Source of the DNA: Oscillospiraceae bacterium
Lineage (GTDB): Bacteria > Bacillota > Clostridia > Oscillospirales > Ruminococcaceae
DNA: 23,815 bases
Assembly (NCBI GenBank): GCA_017528675.1
Contig: JAFXOO010000334.1
Span: forward strand, 1-23,815
Reading direction: 5' to 3'
Numbering within the stretch: the first letter of the stretch is position 1; every line of letters starts with the position of its first letter. The translations under genes and the position numbers were made by a program. The notes under the pieces are model-generated. The model had not been told where the DNA came from, made no database searches, and was given only the letters and a program-made list of their open reading frames with translations. Positions 14,990 to 21,888 of this stretch are shown here, one piece after another.

Positions 14990-15664
14990 TCATTCCGCCG
15001 CATGCTTCCACGCATAGATGCACGGCACCACAACGCTCACAGTCAGCACTTCAAAGAACAGGATGAATACCCAGATGCGCATTTCGACCATGCCGCAGAT
15101 CCCCACGATGCACGCTGCCGTCATCAGCAGCCCGGTCACGACCCAGAGCTTTCCGGCAAAGCGGTGTGTCTGCTTCCAGACCTGCTCGTTTTCCATCGTC
15201 CACTTGACACGGATGCCGATGCCGCTGTTCGGACGGAGCGTCGGCAGATAATTGCCCATGGCAATCATCAGCCCGGAAAACAGCAGCGGGAGCGCCCAGC
15301 CGATCATGGGATTCTCGAACTTTTCACCAAGCTGCACATGGCTGTGACCGAACATATACAGCGTGATCCAGTTGATCGCTGTGCAGTAGCAGGTCATGAT
15401 GAGCATGAAAATGGCGGCAGGCTTGCGGTTGAGCTCGTTTTTCTGGAGCCTGATGGTCAGCGGGATGCTCAGCGCCGCAAGGAGCGCCAGGAGACTGATG
15501 GGCAGTGCAATCCACCGTGAACCATAGCCGTCACAGATCCAGTTGATGTCATAATGTGTCGGGATCTGTTCCGGAAGCTGTAGAATGCACACCACAGATG
15601 CCGCCGGATTCACAATCCCGATCAGCAGTGCAAGAATGAAAATCGTCTTTTCTGTTTTGTTCAT
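14990..15664 (-). CDS. sdpI: SdpI/YhfL-family membrane protein (immunity or signal receptor)
   Basis: In B. subtilis SdpI protects against the SdpC killing peptide and sequesters the SdpR repressor at the membrane when the peptide is present. The 224-residue product has about six membrane helices. An N-terminal DUF1648-like part has LPEQIPTHYDINWICDGYGS near 30-50. The SdpI signature lies at about 140-180: GNYLPTLRPNSGIGIR, then W and T-rich KQTHRFAGKLW. It starts one base after the sdpR stop, mirroring the B. subtilis sdpR-sdpI pair. No sdpA, sdpB or sdpC is in the window, so the inducer is unknown and could come from another strain. Confidence 0.88.
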   Translation of the reverse strand: MNKTEKTIFILALLIGIVNPAASVVCILQLPEQIPTHYDINWICDGYGSRWIALPISLLALLAALSIPLTIRLQKNELNRKPAAIFMLIMTCYCTAINWITLYMFGHSHVQLGEKFENPMIGWALPLLFSGLMIAMGNYLPTLRPNSGIGIRVKWTMENEQVWKQTHRFAGKLWVVTGLLMTAACIVGICGMVEMRIWVFILFFEVLTVSVVVPCIYAWKHAAE

Positions 15665-15665
15665 G

Positions 15666-15932
15666 TCAGTCTCCTCCCTGGTTGAATGCGGCAGCGATGC
15701 CCTTGAGAAATTCCTGGAATACCGTGGTATTCAGGCTGTAGGTGATGGTCTGCTTTTCCTTTTCGGCGCAGATGAGCTCCGCCTCCCGCAGGATCTTGAG
15801 ATGATGCGAGATCGTCGCACCGGAGACCTCAAACTGCTCGGCAATCTCCCCTGCCGTCATGTCCTGCTTTTGGAGCATGGTCAGGATTTTACGCCGGGTC
15901 GGGTCTGCCATAGCGCCCCAGATGTCCTTCAT
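15666..15932 (-). CDS. sdpR: ArsR/SdpR-type winged-helix repressor
   Basis: The 88-residue product is a compact ArsR-family winged helix. MADPTRRKILTML begins helix 1, MTAGEIAEQFEVSGATISHHLKILREAELI (about 26-55) is the helix-turn-helix, and the wing is EKEKQTITYSLN. There is no cysteine cluster of the metal-sensing ArsR type, which agrees with an SdpR-like autorepressor controlled by protein sequestration. The ATG at 15932 follows GGAGGGAAGCGC and overlaps the yhfC stop as ATGA. It probably binds the two operators upstream of yhfC and is itself controlled by SdpI at the membrane; both points are inference. Confidence 0.9.
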   Translation of the reverse strand: MKDIWGAMADPTRRKILTMLQKQDMTAGEIAEQFEVSGATISHHLKILREAELICAEKEKQTITYSLNTTVFQEFLKGIAAAFNQGGD

Positions 15933-16735
15933 GCGCTTCCCTCCTTCTCCCGGTACGGCAGATAGACGAAGCGGACTGCGGTCACCAGCACCGCTGCACC
16001 GAGCACAAACAGCAGACACTCCGTAAGCAGCACCTGATCCTTGAACAATACGATGCTGAAATCCGCAGCCGTGTGCAGCAGCATTGCCAGCGGATACAGC
16101 CAGAACTTCCGGCTGTCGTACACCGCCCCGAACACCAGCACGGACAGACCAATCTGCAACATCAGTGCGCTGAACCGCTCGGTCACGCCGAGCATGGACG
16201 TGCCGAACGACTGACTGGCGAACTGACTGATCTGCTCCATTGCTGCGGGGAGCTGCTCCGGCGGGAGATCCTTCGTGATTTCGGCTATATTCCCGCTGTT
16301 GACCAGCAGCGCCATCACGATGTACGACAGCATGTTGATGCTGATGTACACTGCCTCAGACCCGCCGTGCCCGATGCCGTAGGAAATGGCAGTCTCACGG
16401 GCGGTGAATTTCTTTTTGAGCAGCAGGAAAGCGATCAGGCGGCCTGTCTCCTCAAGAATTCCCGCCATCAGTCCGCCGGTCAGATACATCAGATAGGGAT
16501 TCCGGTTGATCGTCCGGGAAACGCTGTTGTCCGCCGTCAGCAGCAGATAGGCAAGCGGCTGCTTGAGCACCAGTGCAAAGACCGGGAACACGACTGCACC
16601 TGCGATGAGCGGCAGGAGCGGCGCATGCGTGCGCTTCTGCCACACAATCACGAGGATGACTGCGAGCAGCATCATGCAGATGCCGCTGACGGCATAGCCT
16701 GCGATGGTGGATGATGAGAAATGAATCTGTTCCAT
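15929..16735 (-). CDS. YhfC-family intramembrane protease (CAAX-like)
   Basis: The 268-residue product has about seven membrane helices and the three conserved motifs of YhfC/PrsW-like intramembrane proteases: EETGR (E95, E96, R99), GIGHGGSEA (H123, E127) and LLHTAAD (H221, D225). Related CAAX proteases handle prenyl proteins, bacteriocin immunity or anti-sigma cleavage; the substrate here is unknown. It is the first gene of a three-gene operon with sdpR and sdpI, overlapping sdpR by four bases. The ATG at 16735 follows GGAGGACATT. Its membership in an SdpR-controlled unit suggests a peptide-antibiotic or envelope-stress role, which is inference. Confidence 0.87.
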   Translation of the reverse strand: MEQIHFSSSTIAGYAVSGICMMLLAVILVIVWQKRTHAPLLPLIAGAVVFPVFALVLKQPLAYLLLTADNSVSRTINRNPYLMYLTGGLMAGILEETGRLIAFLLLKKKFTARETAISYGIGHGGSEAVYISINMLSYIVMALLVNSGNIAEITKDLPPEQLPAAMEQISQFASQSFGTSMLGVTERFSALMLQIGLSVLVFGAVYDSRKFWLYPLAMLLHTAADFSIVLFKDQVLLTECLLFVLGAAVLVTAVRFVYLPYREKEGSA

Positions 16736-16754
16736 AATGTCCTCCGATTGACAT

Positions 16755-16778
16755 GTATTTAGATGATTTTCTAAATAC
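16755..16778 (-). promoter_or_regulatory. Operator O1 upstream of yhfC
   Basis: A perfect inverted repeat GTATTTAGA-N6-TCTAAATAC; the arms extend to 12 bp (16752-16763 and 16770-16781). It lies in the untranslated leader, about 37 to 60 bases after the predicted transcription start. It is the likely binding site for the ArsR-type repressor encoded downstream. Confidence 0.75.
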
Positions 16779-16796
16779 ATGGGCTTTGAAAAGACG

Positions 16797-16820
16797 GTAT
16801 TTTGATATCCGTCTAAATAC
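16797..16820 (-). promoter_or_regulatory. Operator O2 overlapping the yhfC transcription start
   Basis: GTATTTTGA-N6-TCTAAATAC has the same architecture as O1 with one mismatch. It directly abuts the -10 box and covers the predicted +1, so a bound repressor would block initiation. Its centre is 42 bp from that of O1. Confidence 0.72.
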
Positions 16821-16849
16821 AGTATAGCATATCCGTTCCGGTTTGTCAA
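16821..16849 (-). promoter_or_regulatory. Sigma-A promoter of the yhfC-sdpR-sdpI operon
   Basis: On the minus strand, consensus TTGACA (16849-16844) is followed by a 17-base spacer and TATACT (16826-16821). The start is predicted near 16814. Confidence 0.85.
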
Positions 16850-16913
16850 GAGTTTTTTCAAGGAGATTATAAAGAACGTCCCCCGGATGGGGGTACAGTG
16901 CCAAAAACTTAAG

Positions 16914-17068
16914 CTTTTTTGTCGGCTTGCGCCGACTCAGGAGGGGCTGCTCGCCCCTCCTAAACCACCCTCGGCAGGGCGGTGACCGCCCTGCACCCGC
17001 AGGTTTTGTTGTGCTAAGTTGTTGGCATTGGCTGGGGGGCACTCACCGGTGCGTCGGCATCAGAAAAG
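16914..17068 (-). repeat. Palindromic interspersed repeat, copy B (inverted relative to copy A)
   Basis: Positions 16914-17031 are the reverse complement of 10374-10491, with mismatches only in the AT-richer end. The adjoining 17035-17068 matches 14081-14114 of the hpf-leader element. Hairpins are GTCGGC/GCCGAC, GAGGGGC/GCCCCTC and GGGCGG/CCGCCC. Another small hairpin, CCCCC/GGGGG at 16880-16893, lies just outside. With the operon promoter it accounts for the 371-base gap between yhfC and the GH74 gene; I see no gene in it. Confidence 0.85.
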
Positions 17069-17091
17069 CCGCCGGACAAACGTCCGGCGGC
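17064..17091 (-). terminator. Terminator of the GH74 gene
   Basis: GCCGCCGGAC (17068-17077) pairs over 10 bp with GTCCGGCGGC (17082-17091) across AAAC; on the minus strand TTTT (17067-17064) follows. It begins 16 bases after the stop codon. Confidence 0.75.
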
Positions 17092-17106
17092 TGTAGCTTA
17101 TGCTTC

Positions 17107-19821
17107 TTATGCTTTGGGTTTCACAGGCAGGTCAATCATTTCAACGACAAACTTCAGAATGTTCAGAGAATCAATCTCGTCAGGCTTTGTCGGGTCGCTC
17201 AGATCAACGTCCGCATTGATCTTGCCCTGCGGCTTGAGCGGGTCACCGGTCATCAGGTTCTTGTTGAGCGTGATGACATCCACGATGTCCACCTTGCCGC
17301 TACAGTCTACGTCACCGTAAACGACCTTGCCTTCCTGCTGTGTCGCCTGTTCGGTAGCAGGCTCCGTGCTCTTTTCCGTTGCAGGCTGTGTGGCAGGTTG
17401 CTGCCCGGAGCCTGCAACTGCGCCGTAAACGATACCGCATCCTACCGTTGACATGTAGACCTTTCCGAACTCGTCCATGTCACCGACGAGGTAGTTGCCG
17501 TTGCCGGTACCGCCATAGATATGCACGGTGTTGATGCAGACCCAGGTCTTGCCGCCGTCTGTGGAACGGTAGATGCCCTTGGCGTCATTGGCATCGGGCT
17601 TGCCGAAGATGAACAGCGTGTTCACGCCGCCCTTCTTTTCCGGAGCGCCGTAGCCGACACACTTGGCATAGGCAACATTGTCGAGCTTTTCGATCTTGGC
17701 ACCCTTGTCCGAAATAAGATACAGGCCGTGGTTTGCACCTGCAATGGCGACAACGCCGTTGCCGAGGTAAGCCGGATCGCCGGTATTCTCGAACTTCCAT
17801 GTCAGCTCCCAGTTATAGGCGCAGACAGGGTATTCCTTGAAGGTCTTGCCGTAGTCCTCGCTGATGTAGTAGGAATAGTGGGATTCCTCGAAGGTCGGCT
17901 CCTTTTTGGTCATATCGGAGGACCAGTAATCATTGTGGGTTGCGCCGGAGGCGTAAATGATGCTCGGATCCTCCGGATCTACAAGGGTGTAGACAGCCTT
18001 GGAAGCCTTGATGCCGTCCGCCTTGTTCCAGGTCTTGCCCCAGTCATCGGAGTAGGAAACCGCACCGCCGGTGCTGGTGTTGATAACTCTGTACTTGCCT
18101 GCGGACAGCTCTGTGATGGAGAGCTTGCCGCCTCTGCAAGCCGGCGGGAATGCCGTCCAGGTCTTGCCACGGTCGAGCGTATAGAAGGCGCTGCCGGTGT
18201 TGTTGCCGTCGCCCTCAGCGGTTCTTGCCCATACATCCGTATTCTGCGGGCAGACGGTGATTGCAGAGGTCGAGCCCATATTCGGCTTGTACTGCTGCGG
18301 GATGCTGTCAACCGACTCATGCACAAAGCCGTCATAGTCACCGATGGCGGACAGATCAAGGCCGTCAGCGGTGGAGTAGAAGTCCAGGCTCACGCATTCC
18401 TCAACGCCGTCCGGCTGGAAGTAGAACTGGACACCCTTCTCTGCCCAGGCATTATCGCAGGCAAACACGCCGTTACCGGATGTCAGAAGCAGGCGGTCGC
18501 CTTCGGGATCTCTCGGGTCAATGAGGATGCCGCTGCCCCAGTGGCATGCCTTGCCGTAGATCCAGTCATAGCCGTTGGTATCAAGCGGGAGGGAAACGAA
18601 CTGCTTCACGCCCTCGCCGGTCGAATAATCGGTCGGGCCGGCGCCGGGGGTGATGTCCTCCCAGGTCTTGCCGCCGTCACTTGAACGGAAGAAGTGGTCG
18701 CCCCATGCGATGGTACCCTCATTCTCAGGGGTGTTGGGGTCATCCTGTACCCACTTGTCGCCGCACCACTGATCCGACCACACGCCGCAGGTGCGTGCGA
18801 ACATCTTGTTCGGATCCTTCTTGTCCACCTCGATCATACCGATGGAATTATCCGAAACCGAGAGCTTCTCGACCTTGCCGGAAGCAACGGTATACTTGTA
18901 CGCACCGCCGGATGCGCCGCTGAAGGCAAGTCCGCCGATATAGGTGAAGAAAAGGTTGCCGTGGTGATCGCTCGTGATGGAGAGCGGATAATTGTCATTC
19001 GGGAGCGCATCAACCGCCTCGAACTTGTCGTCCTTGACGCTTGCCACATGGATATTGGCCTGACCGGTCACAGAGGTGCCGACATAGACCTTACCGTCCT
19101 CGATGTAGATGCAGCCGATGCCGTTCTGCTGGTTGTAGAGCTTTGACGGCTCGGTGCCTCTGACCATATGCTCTGTCCAGGAGGGGTAATTCAGCTCGCC
19201 GGAGAACAGGCCGAGCTTGTCATAGCCTTCGACCGGCTTCCAGCTCTTGCCGCCGTCGGTGGACTTGATGAGCGCAGATGCGCCGCCGGTGACATCGCCG
19301 CCCGCATAGATTGTGTCGGGATTGTCGGGGTCAACTGCAATCGGCTCGATACACTCACGGCCGTCGCCGTTGCCGTGTACCTGGATCATGTCGGTCACAT
19401 CCACGCCGCTGAAGGTCTTGCCGCCGTCCGTGGTCTTGTAGATCACGGTCTTTGCGTCCGAGAAATAGGCACAGCCGCAGAGGAAATAGGCAGTCATATC
19501 ATCCGTGGGGTCAATGGCGATGCCCTTGCAGCTCAGGAGGCCTCTGTCGTCCTCATTGAGGAAGCCGAAAAGCTGCACCCATCTCTTTCTGGTGTAGTCA
19601 TAGCGGTACGCACCGCCGACGTCCGTGCGGAGATACATCTCCTTCTGACCGGTCACGATGCCGGACACAAAACCTGCACCGCCCATTTTCAGGGTATCCC
19701 AGGTGTAGGTGTCCTCGATGGTGTCGGTTGCCTGTGCGGGCACAGCCGGAAGCGCAGCCATTCCGGAGCTGAGCATCGCAGCGCTGAGCACTGCGGTAAT
19801 CGCTTTTTTCCAAAGTTTCAT
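17107..19821 (-). CDS. Secreted GH74 xyloglucanase with C-terminal dockerin
   Basis: GH74 enzymes cut the xyloglucan backbone by inversion. The 904-residue product has a signal peptide (about 1-31, AQA cleavage) and a double seven-bladed propeller. The predicted catalytic aspartates are D67 in LRTDVGGAY and D495 in AIGDYDGF. At least seven Asp-box turns (for example TTDGGKTF, STDGGKSW, SDDWGKTW) mark the blades. A T/P/E/Q linker (about 808-830) leads to a dockerin at about 832-904. Its first calcium loop is DVDCSGKVDIVD; the second, from DVDLSDPTKPDEID, is two residues longer than canonical. It should attach to a cohesin scaffold. The ATG at 19821 follows GAGAGGGAAC; the gene has its own promoter and terminator. 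Confidence 0.95.
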   Translation of the reverse strand: MKLWKKAITAVLSAAMLSSGMAALPAVPAQATDTIEDTYTWDTLKMGGAGFVSGIVTGQKEMYLRTDVGGAYRYDYTRKRWVQLFGFLNEDDRGLLSCKGIAIDPTDDMTAYFLCGCAYFSDAKTVIYKTTDGGKTFSGVDVTDMIQVHGNGDGRECIEPIAVDPDNPDTIYAGGDVTGGASALIKSTDGGKSWKPVEGYDKLGLFSGELNYPSWTEHMVRGTEPSKLYNQQNGIGCIYIEDGKVYVGTSVTGQANIHVASVKDDKFEAVDALPNDNYPLSITSDHHGNLFFTYIGGLAFSGASGGAYKYTVASGKVEKLSVSDNSIGMIEVDKKDPNKMFARTCGVWSDQWCGDKWVQDDPNTPENEGTIAWGDHFFRSSDGGKTWEDITPGAGPTDYSTGEGVKQFVSLPLDTNGYDWIYGKACHWGSGILIDPRDPEGDRLLLTSGNGVFACDNAWAEKGVQFYFQPDGVEECVSLDFYSTADGLDLSAIGDYDGFVHESVDSIPQQYKPNMGSTSAITVCPQNTDVWARTAEGDGNNTGSAFYTLDRGKTWTAFPPACRGGKLSITELSAGKYRVINTSTGGAVSYSDDWGKTWNKADGIKASKAVYTLVDPEDPSIIYASGATHNDYWSSDMTKKEPTFEESHYSYYISEDYGKTFKEYPVCAYNWELTWKFENTGDPAYLGNGVVAIAGANHGLYLISDKGAKIEKLDNVAYAKCVGYGAPEKKGGVNTLFIFGKPDANDAKGIYRSTDGGKTWVCINTVHIYGGTGNGNYLVGDMDEFGKVYMSTVGCGIVYGAVAGSGQQPATQPATEKSTEPATEQATQQEGKVVYGDVDCSGKVDIVDVITLNKNLMTGDPLKPQGKINADVDLSDPTKPDEIDSLNILKFVVEMIDLPVKPKA

Positions 19822-19886
19822 AATGTTCCCTCTCATTCTATCTGTTTTATGCATACGCATGAACGGTACAGTTGCCGCTTACCTTT

Positions 19887-19915
19887 ATTGTATCGGATTT
19901 CACAAAAAAATGCAA
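19887..19915 (-). promoter_or_regulatory. Promoter of the GH74 gene
   Basis: On the minus strand TTGCAT (19915-19910), a 17-base spacer and TACAAT (19892-19887). The leader is about 60 bases. Direct repeats AAAAATGCAATA at 19906-19917 and 19940-19951 overlap and precede the -35 box and could be regulator sites. Confidence 0.65.
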
Positions 19916-20011
19916 TAGGATTGCTATAAAAAAATCATCAAAAATGCAATATTTGTGTGAAATGTCATAAAATTAAAAGTGAGAGGGCAGGATTTGGCAC
20001 AATTTTATGCC

Positions 20012-20866
20012 CTATGCGACAATTCCTGCCACATCCGCATAGGTCATCTGCGGCTGGAGTGCAAGATTGATTCCGCAGGCGAGCAGCTTTGCGGCCTGGC
20101 TGATGAGCCTGTCCACATCCCGTGGTGTGACCATCATGTCCTGCCGGAGCGGGAGCGGGCGTTTTCCGGTGAGATCCTCAGCGATGGTACGCATGCCGAT
20201 GACAGTCGGCACGCCGACGGCAATGACAGGTACACCGAGGGTTCCGGCATCGAGGGCAGCACGGTGGTTGGCGACACCGCTGCCGGGTGCAATGCCGGTG
20301 TCAGCGATCTGGATGGTTGTGCCGAGCCGTTCGAGTGAGGAACAGGCGAGCGCATCCACAGCGATCACGGCAGCCGGCCGGATCTGCCGCACGACAGCGA
20401 GGACAAGCTCAGCGGATTCGATGCCGGTCTGACCGAGCACGCCGCCTGCGATGACGCAGACCTGCCGCAGAGAGCGCAGGAATGCCTCATCCTCTCCGGA
20501 GAGCTCCTGCTGCAAATGCCGTGTTGCAAGAACGCCGGAAGCGGTGCGGGGGCCGAGTGCATCGGGCGTGATTTCGGTGTTTCCAAGGCCGGTGACCAGC
20601 ACGCAGCCCTCCGCAGGGAGCAGCTCCCGCAGCTCTCCGGCAAGCTCCTGTGCTCTTGCCTCGCCGTCATCGGAGAAGCGGGAGAGTGCCTCGCTTTCGA
20701 GGGTGATATAGCGGCCTTTGGCCTTTCCGAGCGGACGGCCGCTCTCGTCGTCCGCAATGCGGATTTCGGTGATGGAAAATGCCTTGCCACGGCGGTGCTC
20801 CTCGATTCCGGGACTGCGCCGGGCTGCGGCAAGACTCTCAACGGCGAGGTCGGTTCTGTATTGCAT
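20012..20866 (-). CDS. gpr: Spore germination protease GPR
   Basis: GPR is an aspartic-type protease (family A25) made in the forespore; on germination it degrades small acid-soluble DNA-binding proteins. The 284-residue product opens with MQYRTDLAVE, containing the self-processing site TDLAVE, so the propeptide is only about six residues. EIRI near 35 and GRYITLE follow. The probable catalytic aspartates are D102 (TPDALGP) and D171 (VIAVDALA). GGVLGQTGIE, TTIQIADTGIAPGSGV and GVPVIAVGVPTV are conserved. It is shorter than Bacillus GPR (about 370) because a stretch before MMVTPRDVD is missing. AAAGGAGG sets the ATG at 20866. It is divergent from rpsT, a pairing also seen in Bacillus. Confidence 0.93.
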   Translation of the reverse strand: MQYRTDLAVESLAAARRSPGIEEHRRGKAFSITEIRIADDESGRPLGKAKGRYITLESEALSRFSDDGEARAQELAGELRELLPAEGCVLVTGLGNTEITPDALGPRTASGVLATRHLQQELSGEDEAFLRSLRQVCVIAGGVLGQTGIESAELVLAVVRQIRPAAVIAVDALACSSLERLGTTIQIADTGIAPGSGVANHRAALDAGTLGVPVIAVGVPTVIGMRTIAEDLTGKRPLPLRQDMMVTPRDVDRLISQAAKLLACGINLALQPQMTYADVAGIVA

Positions 20867-20920
20867 GGGGGCCTCCTTTTGGATGGGCAGATGGTGATAG
20901 CGGTTTCGGGGTGGCTTTTG

Positions 20921-21193
20921 GGGGGCTTGCAGCCCCCTGCACGGGCATTTTGTGGAGCGGGTGCACCGCTCCCCCTGCCCAGAGGGTGCCCTCGTCGGCA
21001 CCCTCTGGACTCCCGGACGGCAGGGTTGCACCCTGCACCTGCTTTGGGTGCAGTTGGGAATTGCAACGCATGCTGCCGCTGCGACCGCTCCTCCGGAGCG
21101 GCGGCGGAGTACCCGGCTCATAGGCGGTTCATGGCATAGGCTGCCTACAGCCGGAAACGGCTTGTCGCATCGCTGCGCTTGCTCCGCACGGAG
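20921..21193. repeat. Array of about nine hairpins between gpr and rpsT
   Basis: The 583-base gap between gpr and rpsT holds serial inverted repeats: 20921-20937, 20954-20972, 20981-21006 (10-bp stem), 21021-21035, 21034-21052, 21085-21101, 21137-21147, 21149-21162 (GAAA loop) and 21182-21193. Stems are 4 to 10 bp, GC-rich, with loops of 2 to 6 bases. No convincing gene or promoter was found inside. It resembles the hairpin-rich style of copies A and B but shares no clear sequence with them. Confidence 0.7.
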
Positions 21194-21278
21194 TTTCGGC
21201 GGCTTCGCTTCGCTCCCCGCTTGTACATAGTGCCGAAAAAGTGGAAAATCTTTCTTGGCAATTTCGTGAAAATAAAAC

Positions 21279-21307
21279 TTGCAATTCGGCTGGATCCGTG
21301 GTATAAT
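21279..21307 (+). promoter_or_regulatory. Sigma-A promoter of rpsT
   Basis: TTGCAA (21279-21284), a 17-base spacer and TATAAT (21302-21307). Transcription should start near 21314, leaving a leader of about 136 bases. Confidence 0.82.
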
Positions 21308-21313
21308 ACAATG

Positions 21314-21449
21314 TAGGTGTAGTAACGGCGTACTATGCACGGACGATCGTACCGTCCGAAAGCGGCATGTGTCTCGCTGCTTTCTTTATTTTATGCCGGA
21401 ATGGCGCAGTCATGCGCTGGAGATAACAGAACAAGGAGGTGCTTACGGA
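21314..21449 (+). promoter_or_regulatory. Structured leader of rpsT (possible autoregulatory element)
   Basis: The leader can form TAGTA/TACTA around ACGGCG near 21316-21333 and GGACG/CGTCC around 21340-21357, followed by further short pairings before AAGGAGGT (21433-21440). Ribosomal protein leaders often bind their own product; whether this one does is not shown by sequence. Confidence 0.45.
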
Positions 21450-21704
21450 ATGCCGAATATCAAGTCCGCTAAGAAGAGAGTTAAGGTTAACAAGACCAAG
21501 GCTGATGCCAACAAGGCAAGAAAGTCCAATCTCAAGACCATGATCAAGAAGGCTGAGCTGGCCGCTGCAACTGATGCTCCGAACAAGGAGGAGGCAGTCA
21601 GAACTGCAATCAAGCGTGTTGACCAGGCATGTGCCAAGAATCTGCTGCACAAGAACAATGCAGCCAGAAAGAAGGCGCATCTGGCAAAGCTGCTGAATGC
21701 ATAA
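21450..21704 (+). CDS. rpsT: Small ribosomal subunit protein bS20
   Basis: bS20 binds 16S rRNA early in 30S assembly. The 84-residue product has the family's usual length and composition. It begins MPNIKSAKKRVKVNKTK, with lysine-rich helices, and has NAARKKAHLAKLL at the end. It folds as three helices. The ATG at 21450 lies nine bases after AAGGAGGT; the upstream in-frame extension is the untranslated leader. It is monocistronic, with its own promoter and a strong terminator. Confidence 0.98.
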   Translation: MPNIKSAKKRVKVNKTKADANKARKSNLKTMIKKAELAAATDAPNKEEAVRTAIKRVDQACAKNLLHKNNAARKKAHLAKLLNA

Positions 21705-21712
21705 CTTGCGAT

Positions 21713-21748
21713 AAAAACCCCGTCCTATCTCACAAGGACGGGGCTTTT
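21713..21748. terminator. Bidirectional terminator between rpsT and the DUF378 gene
   Basis: CCCCGTCCT (21718-21726) pairs with AGGACGGGG (21735-21743). TTTT follows on the plus strand (21745-21748), and five A residues at 21713-21717 give a T-run on the minus strand. Confidence 0.88.
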
Positions 21749-21786
21749 CATTATCCTTGACGTCCCCGGACAGGGGAGCGCTGGTT

Positions 21787-21816
21787 CTGCTGTCATCAGC
21801 AGTGGGGCGAAGCCCC
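21787..21816. repeat. Twin hairpins downstream of rpsT
   Basis: CTGCTG/CAGCAG (21787-21802) is followed directly by GGGGC-GAA-GCCCC (21804-21816). With the terminator these are the only structures seen between rpsT and the DUF378 gene. Confidence 0.55.
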
Positions 21817-21888
21817 GCAAGCAGCCCCGTTATGCTTCCCGATGCACGGTATCCGCAATGGAATCCGTGCTTTTGCAGGAAACGGACG

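Noticed and set aside
14990..16735. A nearby SdpC-like toxin gene for the immunity operon
   Set aside because: No small secreted-peptide frame with a ribosome site was found in the flanking gaps, which hold the tRNA, terminators and repeat B.
17521..18684. A long plus-strand frame opposite the GH74 gene
   Set aside because: Same antisense effect; no ribosome site and no recognisable motif, while the minus-strand reading has a signal peptide, Asp-boxes and a dockerin.
20921..21193. Integron attC sites or a CRISPR array in the hairpin run
   Set aside because: The hairpins differ in sequence and size, have no constant repeat-spacer period, and no integrase or cas gene is present.
20867..21340. 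N-terminal extension of the gpr frame
   Set aside because: The extra codons run through the hairpin array, while AAAGGAGG directly precedes the ATG at 20866 and GPR homology begins there.
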